From JADHLK01 sp038131695 (lineage in GTDB: Bacteria > Pseudomonadota > Alphaproteobacteria > Puniceispirillales > Puniceispirillaceae), in the NCBI GenBank assembly GCA_038131695.1, contig JAYPQA010000026.1:1-64000 (forward strand): DNA of 64,000 nucleotides, in the 5' to 3' direction. Below the pieces are notes generated by a model, which saw nothing but the letters and a program-made list of their open reading frames with translations, had not been told where the DNA came from and made no database searches. This document shows positions 19,765 through 27,794 of the stretch, in pieces. A program made the position numbers and the translations under genes. The number at the start of each line of letters is the position of its first letter. Within the stretch, counting starts at the first letter, position 1.

Positions 19765-20791
19765 TCAGTTCAACGCTGCATATTCCTTTTCATAAACAGC
19801 GATCAAATCCTTGCCTGTTGCCCCGGCGCGCTCAATATAGGCGGCCTTGGCCTTGTCATACATTTTGGCCCGCAGGGCGGCTTTCTCATCAGCAGAGGCA
19901 ACGCGCACGCTGATATCGCTCTGTTTGATGACATCCAGAGCCGCATCAACCGCCTTTGCCTTGTGGGCGCGCAGCTCAGGCACAACCTCAGCGAACGCCT
20001 CAGTGATGATGGTGCGGTAATTGGCCGGCAGGCCATTCCACCAGGCCGGGTTGAACAGCGCGACATCTTCCATTGCTCCATGCTCAGAGACAACCAGATG
20101 CTTTTGCACCTCATAGAATTTCATCCGCTGGATGGTATCAAGTGGGTTTTCCTGGCCGTCCACAACACCTGTCTGCAGCGAGGTATACAGCTCACCAAAG
20201 GGCAGGGCGATGGCAGAGGCGCCCAGCGCATCAAACTGTTCAATCAGGATTTTGGAATCCATCACGCGGAATTTCTGGCCGGTGAAGGAATCCAGATTAT
20301 CCAGCGGCTTGTTGGAGGTGAAATTCTTCAGACCGTTGGGCCAGAGGGCCACACCGACAACCCCTTTTTCGGCAAAGGATGCCAGCAGGGGCTTCCCCAA
20401 ACGCTCCTTCGCGCAGCTTCTGGGCATTATCAGCATTGGCAGGCAGCAGGAACGGAATATCCAGAATGGAAATCGCCGGATTGAACCCGCCGATAAAGGC
20501 AGCTGGGAGACAGTTCCTTGAATGGTGCCCAGCTGGACCCCTTCGGTCATCTGACGCTGGTTACCCAGCTGGCCAGACGGGAAAATCTGGAATTCAACCG
20601 CGCCATTGGTGCGCTCTTTGACCATCTCAGCCACTTTCAGCAAATGCACATGGCGGGACTGCTTGTCCGATTCCAGATGGCCAATCTGCGCCGTATAGTC
20701 AGCTGCGAAGGCTGCAGAGCCAGTGGCCAATGCAACACCGCCAGCCAGCAGCGCGTCGGGTGATTTTGTTAAATTTCATGAAGGCGTTCAT
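19765..20791 (-). CDS. dctP: TRAP transporter solute-binding protein DctP (frameshifted)
   Basis: Periplasmic substrate receptor of the transporter. The likely ATG is 20791 (MNAFMKFNKITRR); one frame break in the signal region leads to LATGSAAFAADYTAQIGHLE, so the export signal resembles a twin-arginine type. The mature part shows MVKERTNGAVEFQIFPSGQL, then EGVQLGTIQGTVS. A stretch is read in another frame (FNPAISILDIPFLLPANADN), then LWPNGLKNFTSNKP, GQKFRVMDSKILIEQFDALG with the conserved substrate Arg, and LQTGVVDGQENPLDTIQ. Three breaks, two of them compensating, are needed. The gene faces the XRE regulator across about 210 bases. Confidence 0.8.
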
Positions 20792-21000
20792 TTATCTCTC
20801 CTCAATTGCAGGGCTTTACAAGAAATTTACGCGATAAGAAACGCTATAAAGCGCCTGTTCCATTGTCAAGATTATTCTAGAAAATGAGAATAATCACAGA
20901 TGACTTTATTTTTGAGAAAAACAAGCCTACCCTTGAAAGCGGGGTCTTTAAGCGAGTCCGGACAAAACAGGACAGCGTATTTCAGGCAAGGTAGCAGCGG

Positions 21001-21867
21001 GTGAGGCACGGAATAATACTGGCAGAAATCGGTGCCGGTTGAAGGCATTTCGCATCGGGGCGGGCATTTCGCCTGAGCGGCTGGCAGAGCGGGCCGGCAT
21101 TTCCAGAGCAGCTGTCTACCGGTATGAATCAGGCCAGCCAGCTAGAATCGACACGCTGATCAAAATAGCGGATTTGCTGGGCGTATCGCTGCCGACGCTG
21201 TTGGGGGCCGGGGTGGAATATATCGCCTCTGCGATCAGTTTTTTTGAAAGGATGCGCCAGCTCGAAGACCGCGTTGATCAGATCACGGTGCTGTTCGGGC
21301 CGGTTTCCTATTTGCTGACGACAGAAATTTATGATGACCATTTGCCGCTGATTTTGCGTGAGAGCATCCCGCAAAATGTGGATGATTATGACCATGCGAT
21401 TGCCGAAATTGATCGGTTGATGGAGATTCTTCGCGCCCGCAAGCAGAGCTATCAGGCTCGCCAGCCCCATATTATCAGCCTGGTGTCAGCAGCTGAGCTG
21501 AATCAGTTTTTGCAGCTGGCTTTGTTGGCGCGCATAATGCCGGTGCAGGCGAACTGGCGAAAAGGCGGGAAATCGCGCGGGTGGAAATCGAAAATATAGT
21601 GCAGCTGCTGCGCCATCAGCCAATCGGCGTGCAGCTGGGGGTGGTGGTCGATTCGATGCCGGGGCCAGCTTGCAGATTTTCAAGCAGGCGGAGCGGCTTT
21701 CGGTTGCTGTCAGCCCGTATCGGCTGGGCAGCTATGCGAATATCCGGCTGGGGGTGGCAACCATCAGCGCCGCCCCGGATGCCACCGGAACTTATCGCTC
21801 CCAGCATCCCCGTTCCCCGCCGCTGCCATCCGGCCAGCTGCCGCATTGTGCCGGGGCCATGATATAG
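21001..21867 (+). CDS. XRE-family transcriptional regulator (frameshifted)
   Basis: From a possible GTG at 21001, one missing base before 21039 is needed to join LAEIGA to LKAFRIGAGISPERLAERA, ISRAAVYRYESGQPARIDTL and IKIADLLGVSLPTLLG, a complete helix-turn-helix. The following ~110 residues form an unrecognised C-terminal domain (ISFFERMRQLEDRVDQITVL). A second break near 21510 moves to a frame reading REIARVEIENIVQLLRHQPI, then VDSMPGASFQIFKQAERLSV. The gene is divergent from dctP, so it probably controls the TRAP-pyr operon; that is inference. The last ~70 bases overlap the 3' end of the nitrilase gene on the other strand and the C-terminus looks cut short. Confidence 0.65.
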
Positions 21868-22469
21868 CATTGGGTTTCAATCGCGCGTGCGCGCAGCAAA
21901 GGTTCCCAATGGGCGGCGCCGGTCTCGCGGGTAAAGGCGGCCGGCACCAATATCAGCTGCGCCCCTTTTTCAACCAGCCCCCGATACAGCTCGGCAAAGC
22001 GCAGGTCATAGCAAATACTGCATCCGATGATCAGCTTGCCTGCCGGGTAGCAGACCAGCTCCTCGCCCGCCTGCACCAGATCAGACTCGCGATATTGCTC
22101 GCCTTGCGGGGTGGTCACATCAAACAGGTGAATCTTGCGGTAGCGGGCGACCTGCCGGCCGTCCGGGCCAAAGACAAGGCTGGTATTATAGATTTTGCCG
22201 GCTTCTGCTTTTTCAAAAAAGCTGCCGCCATGCACGAAAATACCGTGTTTTTTGGCCAGCCCGGCCAATATCTCGCTTGTCCGCCCGGGGATCTCCTCAG
22301 CGGCGGCCAGCTTGTCGGCCACCCGCCCGCCCTGAAAGGCCATCACTTCGGGAAAGGCGATCAAATCGGGCTGGTCCGCCTTAATCGCCGCCTCAGCCAA
22401 ATCCATCGCTGCGGCCATATTGGCCTGCCAGTCATTGATGCTGTTCATCTGGATTGCGGTAATTTTCAT
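21792..22469 (-). CDS. Carbon-nitrogen hydrolase (nitrilase superfamily), C-terminus apparently truncated
   Basis: Starts at ATG 22469 (MKITAIQMNSINDWQANMAA). The catalytic triad is visible: Glu in DLIAFPEVMAFQGG, Lys in RYRKIHLFDVTTPQGEQYRE, and Cys in LIIGCSICYDLRFAELYRGL. LILVPAAFTRETGAAHWEPL and RARAIETQCYIMAPAQCGSW follow. The set resembles the Nit1/Nit2-like branch that hydrolyses deaminated glutathione or omega-amides. The protein is 225 residues against about 270 in relatives and ends soon after the Ala-Gln-Cys-Gly motif, overlapping the 3' end of the XRE gene. The conserved end (Ser-Pro-Trp-Gly region) is missing, so the junction may hold a deletion or error. Confidence 0.78.
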   Translation of the reverse strand: MKITAIQMNSINDWQANMAAAMDLAEAAIKADQPDLIAFPEVMAFQGGRVADKLAAAEEIPGRTSEILAGLAKKHGIFVHGGSFFEKAEAGKIYNTSLVFGPDGRQVARYRKIHLFDVTTPQGEQYRESDLVQAGEELVCYPAGKLIIGCSICYDLRFAELYRGLVEKGAQLILVPAAFTRETGAAHWEPLLRARAIETQCYIMAPAQCGSWPDGSGGERGCWER

Positions 22470-22513
22470 TTTCTCACCCCTGTCGGACAAGAGGATAAAA
22501 GCCGCGCCGGGGG

Positions 22514-23356
22514 CTAGCCTGCCACAACCTGCTGGCACTGCCGGCCCAGCTTTTCCACTTCTGCCTCAACCAGATCGCCTGCCTTTAGATAGCGCGGCGG
22601 CGTGCGCCCCATCCCCACCCCGGCCGGCGTGCCGGTGGAAATAATATCGCCCGGCTGCAAGGACATGAACTGGCTGACATAGGATATCAGAAAAGCCGCC
22701 CCATAGACCATATTGGCGGTGGTGCCATCCTGGCATATCTCGCCATTGACGCTCAGCGAAAGGCGCAAGGTTTGGGGGTCGCCAATTTCTTCAGCTGTGA
22801 CCAGCCAGGGGCCAATCGGGCCAAAACTGTCTGCGCTCTTGCCCTTTGTCCATTGGCCGGAGCGGCGCGCCTGAAAATCACGCTCAGAGACATCATTGAT
22901 CGTGCAATAGCCCGCCAGATAGTCCAGCGCCTCTGCCTCTTCAACATATTTTGCTGGCTTGCCAATCACCAGCCCCAGCTCAATCTCCCAATCTGTCGCA
23001 CCTGAGCCGCGCGGCAATTCAATCGGGTCATGCGGCCCGCAAATGGCGCTGGTGGCTTTCATGAAGATGACCGGCTCCGGCGGCACTTTCATGCCCCCCT
23101 CTGCGGCGTGGTCGGAATAATTCAGCCCGATACAGACAAATTTGCCAACCTGTCCGACACAGGGCCCGATGCGCGGGTTTCCTGTCACTTGCGGCAGGTT
23201 GTTCGTCTCAAGGCTGGCCAGCCGGGCCAGCGCCTCCGGGTGCAGGGCCGGGCCTGCAATATCTGTCAGATGACCGGATAAATCGCGGATCTGGCCAGCT
23301 GCATCCAGCAGGCCGGGCTTTTCCGCCCCTTTCTCTCCATAGCGCAGCAATTTCAT
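22514..23356 (-). CDS. Fumarylacetoacetate hydrolase family protein
   Basis: A 280-residue protein starting MKLLRYGEKGAEKPGLLDAA. The FAH fold is shown by KFVCIGLNYSDHAAEGGMKV, PVIFMKATSAICGPHDPIEL, GATDWEIELGLVIGKPAKYV (metal-binding Glu pair), GYCTINDVSERDFQ, KGKSADSFGPIGPWLVT and DIISTGTPAGVGMGRTPPRY. These enzymes cleave or hydrate acylpyruvate-type compounds; closest relatives are annotated as 2-keto-3-deoxy-L-fuconate or ureidoglycolate lyase-like. The exact substrate cannot be told. An upstream in-frame extension overlaps tyrS and is unlikely to be used. It lies between tyrS (34-base gap) and the nitrilase. Confidence 0.83.
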   Translation of the reverse strand: MKLLRYGEKGAEKPGLLDAAGQIRDLSGHLTDIAGPALHPEALARLASLETNNLPQVTGNPRIGPCVGQVGKFVCIGLNYSDHAAEGGMKVPPEPVIFMKATSAICGPHDPIELPRGSGATDWEIELGLVIGKPAKYVEEAEALDYLAGYCTINDVSERDFQARRSGQWTKGKSADSFGPIGPWLVTAEEIGDPQTLRLSLSVNGEICQDGTTANMVYGAAFLISYVSQFMSLQPGDIISTGTPAGVGMGRTPPRYLKAGDLVEAEVEKLGRQCQQVVAG

Positions 23357-23390
23357 CTGTCTGCTCCCCCAAACAAGTTCAGCAAAAATG

Positions 23391-24641
23391 TCAGCTGGCC
23401 AGAACCAAAAGCGCGTGCCGTTTCTTGCCAGCGGACAGGCGCAGCCGCGCTTCTCCGGCAAAATCAGCTGCTGTGATCAGCTGGGCTTCATCGGTGACCG
23501 GCTGGCCATTGAGACGCGCGCCCCCGCCCTTGACCAGACGGCGAAATTCGCCATTGCTGGCGGCCAGACCCAGCGCGGTGAAGGCGTCCATCACGCTGAA
23601 ACCGCCGAGTTGATCCGCCGCAATCTCCAGCTGCGGCAGACCTTCTGCCAGCCCGTCCCCGGCAAAGGTCTGGCTGGCGGTGCTGGCGGCCTGTTCAGCA
23701 GCCTGCTGGCCGTGGCATAATTGCGTCACCGCATTGGCCAGGACGATTTTGGCCTCATTGATCTCCGACCCTTCCAGCTTTTCCAGCCGGGCGATCTCTG
23801 CCAGCGGCAGCTCGGTGAAGAGGCGCAGGAAACGGCCCACATCCGCATCTTCGGTATTGCGCCAGAATTGCCAGAAATCAAATGCTGAGAGACGCTCAGC
23901 ATTGAGCCAGACGGCCCCCTTGGCGCTCTTGCCCATCTTCGCCCCGGAGGCGGTGGTTATCAGAGGCGAGGTGAGGCCAAAAATCTCCTGCCCATCCACC
24001 CGGCGGGTCAGATCAATGCCGGTTACAATATTGCCCCATTGGTCAGAGCCGCCAATCTGCAACAAACAGCCATAACGGCGGCGCAGCTCAAGAAAATCAT
24101 AGGCTTGCAGGATGGCATAGTTGAATTCCAGAAAAGACAGGTTTTGCTCGCGCTCCAGGCGCAGGCGCACCGACTCCATCGCCAGCATCCGGTTGACGGA
24201 AAAATGGCTGCCGAAATCGCGCAGGAAGCGAATATAGCTCAGCTGATCCAGCCAGTCCGCATTATCGGCCATCACCGCATCTGTCGGGCCGTCACCAAAG
24301 CTCAGATATTTTTCAAAAATCTTGAAAATACCTTGCTTGTTCGCCTCAATATCCTGCTCTGAGAGCAGCGGGCGCGCCTCATCCTTGCCAGATGGGTCAC
24401 CGACCTTGGTTGTGCCGCCGCCCATCAGCACAATCGGCTTGTGGCCGGTGCGCTGCAACAGGCGCAACATCATTATCTGCACCAGCGAGCCGACATGCAG
24501 GCTGTCTGCCGTGCAGTCAAAGCCGATATAGGCTGGGACAATCTGGCTGGCGGCCTTTTCATCCAGCCCTTCCAGATTGGTGGCCTGATGCATATAGCCG
24601 CGGGCCGTTACCTGTTCGATGAAATCTGATTTGTAAGCCAT
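23391..24641 (-). CDS. tyrS: Tyrosyl-tRNA synthetase
   Basis: A 416-residue class I aminoacyl-tRNA synthetase with the HIGH-type motif HVGS (residues 49-52: ADSLHVGSLVQIMM) and the KMSKS-type motif KMGKS in TTASGAKMGKSAKGAVWLNA. Tyrosine-binding sequences include YIGFDCTADSLHVG, FLEFNYAILQAYDF and QIGGSDQWGNIVTGIDLTRR. The C-terminal S4-like RNA-binding domain is recognisable in SNGEFRRLVKGGGARLNGQP. Length and frame are normal. It lies 66 bases downstream of an alpha/beta hydrolase gene and probably shares its transcript. Confidence 0.95.
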   Translation of the reverse strand: MAYKSDFIEQVTARGYMHQATNLEGLDEKAASQIVPAYIGFDCTADSLHVGSLVQIMMLRLLQRTGHKPIVLMGGGTTKVGDPSGKDEARPLLSEQDIEANKQGIFKIFEKYLSFGDGPTDAVMADNADWLDQLSYIRFLRDFGSHFSVNRMLAMESVRLRLEREQNLSFLEFNYAILQAYDFLELRRRYGCLLQIGGSDQWGNIVTGIDLTRRVDGQEIFGLTSPLITTASGAKMGKSAKGAVWLNAERLSAFDFWQFWRNTEDADVGRFLRLFTELPLAEIARLEKLEGSEINEAKIVLANAVTQLCHGQQAAEQAASTASQTFAGDGLAEGLPQLEIAADQLGGFSVMDAFTALGLAASNGEFRRLVKGGGARLNGQPVTDEAQLITAADFAGEARLRLSAGKKRHALLVLAS

Positions 24642-24707
24642 AATCCTAACGCATTATTGAAAAAAGCCAGAGCTTGCCAAGGCTGCCAAGGCGGGTTTGC
24701 CAGCTGC

Positions 24708-25379
24708 TCAGCGGATCAGCTGGTCTTCCTCTTCCGGCTGCTGGGCCATGGCCGCATCCAGATAGCTGGCCACATCGGCCATCGCCTCATCCAGATGCGC
24801 GCTGAAGAAATGGTTGGCCCCGTCCACCAGCCGCACATCAAGGCTGACCCCTTTTTGCTTGGAGACCCGGTCAACCAGCTGATGCACGCGCTCAGCCGGA
24901 ACCGTATCATTGGCGGTGCCATGCACGATCACGCCAGAGACCGGACAGGGGGCCAGAAAGGCAAAATCATGGGTATTGGCAGGCGGCGAGATGGACACAA
25001 AGCCGGTAATCTCAGGCCGCCGCATCATCAGCTGCATGCCAATCCAGGCGCCAAAGGAAAACCCGGCAATCCAGCAAATATTGGATGAGGGGTGCTGGGA
25101 TTGCAGCCAATCCATCGCGGTTGCGGCATCGGCCAGCTCGCCCTCGCCCTGATCATAGCTGCCCTGGCTACGGCCCACCCCGCGAAAATTGAATCGCATC
25201 ACGGCAAAGCCGCGCGCCTGAAACAGCTTGTAAAGCGCGAAGGTCACGCGGTTATTCATGGTGCCGTTCTTGTTCGGCTCAGGATGCAGAATAAGCGCGG
25301 TGGGGGCTTCCAGGCTGGCCCCCGGCATATAGCGACATTCCAGCCGTCCTTCAGGGCCGTTTATGATCACCTCAGGCAT
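24708..25379 (-). CDS. Alpha/beta hydrolase, dienelactone-hydrolase/YsgG-like
   Basis: A 223-residue cytosolic hydrolase with an oxyanion-type segment ALILHPEPNKNGTMNNRVTF, VMRFNFRGVGRSQGSYDQGE, the nucleophile elbow IAGFSFGAWIGMQL (G-x-S-x-G), an acidic residue in VIVHGTANDTVPAERVHQLV and the catalytic His in LVDGANHFFSAHLDE. This compact type, without a lid domain, is common beside housekeeping genes in alphaproteobacteria; its substrate is not known. It is the first gene of a minus-strand run with tyrS, the FAH-family gene and the nitrilase, and is divergent from cysE. Confidence 0.78.
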   Translation of the reverse strand: MPEVIINGPEGRLECRYMPGASLEAPTALILHPEPNKNGTMNNRVTFALYKLFQARGFAVMRFNFRGVGRSQGSYDQGEGELADAATAMDWLQSQHPSSNICWIAGFSFGAWIGMQLMMRRPEITGFVSISPPANTHDFAFLAPCPVSGVIVHGTANDTVPAERVHQLVDRVSKQKGVSLDVRLVDGANHFFSAHLDEAMADVASYLDAAMAQQPEEEDQLIR

Positions 25380-25521
25380 ATTTTACCCTGCTCCCTTGCA
25401 TTTGTGGTGGCTGTGCTTATATCCTAGTCACGCTGCGATTCCAAGCGTGGATTAATGGGCTGCCGGGTCAGCCAGGCAACTGGCCGGGTCAGCCGCCAAC
25501 AGGCCGCAAGGGACAAAGGCA

Positions 25522-26250
25522 ATGTTCAGCACTCTGAAAAAGGATTTGGACGCGATTATGGATCGCGATCCGGCGGCGCGCGGGCGCGCCTCTGCCATGC
25601 TGCTTTATCCCAGCTTTCATGTGCTGGTCTTTCACCGGTTTGCGCATCCGCTCTGGCAGGGTGGATTTCGCACGCTGGCCAGATGGCTGATGCAGCTGGC
25701 CAGATGGCTGACCGGCATTGAGATTCACCCGGCCGCCCGCATCGGGCCCGGCTTTTTCATTGATCACGGGATGGGCGTGGTGATCGGCGAGACCTCTGTA
25801 GTGGGCGAAAATGTAACCCTCTATCACGGGGTGACGCTGGGTGGCACCATGCCGGCCGTGGATGCCAGCGCACAGCGCCATATCAAACGCCACCCGACCC
25901 TGGGCGATAATGTGATTGTCGGGGCCGGGGCCCAGATTCTGGGGCCGATAGAGGTGGGCAGCTGCGCCCGGGTCGGCGGCAATTCAGTGGTGACCCGCAA
26001 TGTGCCAGACGGGGTTACCGTTGTCGGGGTGCCGGCCCGCCCGCTGCCCAGCAAAAAGGCAGATGACAGCTTTTCGGCCTATGCGCTCGGCTCGGCTGAT
26101 GTCTCTGACCCGACAGACAAATTGCTGGAGGCTCTCGCGCTGGAGCTGGAGGCCCTGCGCGCCCAGCTGGCCGATATTCAGGCCCGGCAAGCAGACCGCC
26201 AGCCAACCGGCAAAAGCGGGGCCGAGAGCGATATCACGCCGCAAGCCTGA
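25522..26250 (+). CDS. cysE: Serine O-acetyltransferase
   Basis: Makes O-acetylserine, the acceptor for sulfide in cysteine synthesis. It begins MFSTLKKDLDAIMDRDPAAR. The left-handed beta-helix acetyltransferase is clear: TGIEIHPAARIGPGFFIDHG, MGVVIGETSVVGENVTLYHG, VTLGGTMPAVDASAQRHIKR and HPTLGDNVIVGAGAQILGPI, with catalytic Asp/His in FFIDHG and HPT. The N-terminal helical domain is short, as in EpsC-like bacterial forms. The last ~60 residues are a low-complexity Ala/Gln-rich tail (RQADRQPTGKSGAESD). It is followed 17 bases later by a cysteine desulfurase gene, so production and breakdown of cysteine are transcribed together. Confidence 0.9.
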   Translation: MFSTLKKDLDAIMDRDPAARGRASAMLLYPSFHVLVFHRFAHPLWQGGFRTLARWLMQLARWLTGIEIHPAARIGPGFFIDHGMGVVIGETSVVGENVTLYHGVTLGGTMPAVDASAQRHIKRHPTLGDNVIVGAGAQILGPIEVGSCARVGGNSVVTRNVPDGVTVVGVPARPLPSKKADDSFSAYALGSADVSDPTDKLLEALALELEALRAQLADIQARQADRQPTGKSGAESDITPQA

Positions 26251-26267
26251 ACCAGTCGGAGCGGGTG

Positions 26268-27380
26268 ATGGCCGAGGCTGCCTATCTTGATTACAATGCA
26301 ACAGCGCCCTTGCGCCCAGAGGCGGCGGCCGCGATGTCGGCTCTGCTGGACGGGCCGCATAACCCGTCTTCGGTGCATGGCTTTGGCCGCGCGGCACGGC
26401 TGGTGGCTGAGACAGCCCGCCGCCAAATAGCAGAATTTCTGGGCGCGGACCCGGCTGAGATCATCTTTGTCAGCGGCGGCACAGAGGCGAATAACATGGC
26501 TCTGTCCGGCTGGCAGAAACTGGCTCTCAGCGCGGTGGAACATGAGGCGGTGCGGGCGGCGCGGCCCGATGCCCATATCCTGCCGGTTGATGAAAATGGC
26601 CTGGTCCTGCTGGACGGGCTGGCGGCTTTTCTGGATCAGCTGGACCCGGCGATGCGGCCCCATACGCTGGTTTCGGTGATGGGCGCGAATAATGAAACCG
26701 GGGTGATCCAGCCGCTGGAGGCGGTGTGCCAGCTCTGCGCCGAGGCCGGGGTTGCGGTGCATTCAGACATGATCCAGCTGGCCGGGCGGGCGCCGCTGGA
26801 TTTGGCCAGCAGCGGGCTGGCTCTGGCCAGTTTTTCGGCCCATAAGCTGGGCGGCCCGACCGGGATTGGCGCGCTCTGGGTGCGCGGGGCCCGCTTGCCG
26901 GAGCCGGTCAGGCCGCTTATCCAGGGCGGCGGTCAGGAACAGGGGCGGCGTTCCGGCACGGAAAATCTGCTGGGAATTGCCGGCTTTGGCGCAGCCGCGC
27001 TGGCCGCGGCAGACGGGCTGGCCCAGACCCCACTCTGGCAGGGCTGGCGGGATCGCACGACAGAGCGGATTTTGGCCGGGTGTCCGCAAGCGGTTCTGAT
27101 GAGCGGCGGGGCCGACAGGCTGGCCAATACCATCTGTCTGGGCTTTCCCGGCTGGCCGTCTGAAACAGCCGTCATCCAGCTGGATTTGGCCGGATTTGCG
27201 GTCTCTGCCGGGGCCGCCTGTTCGTCTGGCAAGATGCGGCCCAGCCATGTCTTGCAGGCGATGGGCCAAGAGGCGCTGGCAGATAAGAGCCTGCGTATTT
27301 CCTTTGGCTGGAACAGCCGGGCAGAAGAGCTTGAAAAACTTGCAGACCGGCTGATAGACCTGTATAGCAAAAAACGCTGA
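26268..27380 (+). CDS. Cysteine desulfurase (NifS/IscS family)
   Basis: About 370 residues. PLP-dependent enzyme that takes sulfur from cysteine as a protein persulfide. Motifs: AYLDYNATAPLRPEAAAAMS, NPSSVHGFGRAARLVAETAR, IIFVSGGTEANNMALSGW, the PLP lysine in SFSAHKLGGPTGIGALWV, GGGQEQGRRSGTENLLGIAG and the active Cys loop SAGAACSSGKMRPSHVLQAM. ATG 26268 follows an in-frame GTG at 26265; either may be used. No scaffold or Suf genes are next to it. The partners are a ferredoxin (36 bases downstream) and mnmA, which needs such sulfur for tRNA thiolation, so a role in tRNA modification is likely. Confidence 0.88.
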   Translation: MAEAAYLDYNATAPLRPEAAAAMSALLDGPHNPSSVHGFGRAARLVAETARRQIAEFLGADPAEIIFVSGGTEANNMALSGWQKLALSAVEHEAVRAARPDAHILPVDENGLVLLDGLAAFLDQLDPAMRPHTLVSVMGANNETGVIQPLEAVCQLCAEAGVAVHSDMIQLAGRAPLDLASSGLALASFSAHKLGGPTGIGALWVRGARLPEPVRPLIQGGGQEQGRRSGTENLLGIAGFGAAALAAADGLAQTPLWQGWRDRTTERILAGCPQAVLMSGGADRLANTICLGFPGWPSETAVIQLDLAGFAVSAGAACSSGKMRPSHVLQAMGQEALADKSLRISFGWNSRAEELEKLADRLIDLYSKKR

Positions 27381-27416
27381 AATTCCTAACCTAACAAAAA
27401 TGATGGAGCATGGCAG

Positions 27417-27731
27417 ATGCCGGTAATCAATTTCATCAAGCCCGATGGCAGCACCCACCAGATTGAGGTGGCAGACGGAACCACGATCATGGAAGCAGGC
27501 CGCGACCATAATATGGGTCTGGAAGGAACCTGCGGGGGCAGCCTGTCCTGTGCGACCTGTCATGTCATTTTGGATCAGGACAGCTTTGCGCGCACCGGCG
27601 GGCCATCAGAAGATGAGATGGATATGCTGGATTTGGCCTTTGGGGTGCAAGAGACCTCGCGGCTGGGCTGCCAGATAGAGATAAGTGATGCGCTGGACGG
27701 GCTGACTGTGCGCGTCCCGGATGAAATGTAA
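27417..27731 (+). CDS. [2Fe-2S] ferredoxin, adrenodoxin type
   Basis: A 104-residue soluble electron carrier with the adrenodoxin-type cluster site: GLEGTCGGSLSCATCHVILD (Cys-x5-Cys-x2-Cys) and a fourth Cys in ETSRLGCQIEISDALDG. It begins MPVINFIKPDGSTHQIEVAD. Such ferredoxins serve Fe-S cluster assembly or oxygenases. Its place between a cysteine desulfurase and mnmA favours Fe-S or tRNA-thiolation chemistry; serving the Rieske oxygenase at 32 kb is possible but unsupported. RBS-like GGAG lies 11-14 bases before the start. Confidence 0.9.
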   Translation: MPVINFIKPDGSTHQIEVADGTTIMEAGRDHNMGLEGTCGGSLSCATCHVILDQDSFARTGGPSEDEMDMLDLAFGVQETSRLGCQIEISDALDGLTVRVPDEM

Positions 27732-27794
27732 TTTTTTTACGCGCCCTTGCTGGTCCCGGCCCGGCGGGTGCTTCCTGATACAAAAGAGCCAGTG

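Noticed and set aside
20884..20899. Fur-box-like TGAGAATAATCACA upstream of dctP
   Set aside because: Only the left arm fits the Fur consensus; the right arm does not pair, so the match is probably chance.
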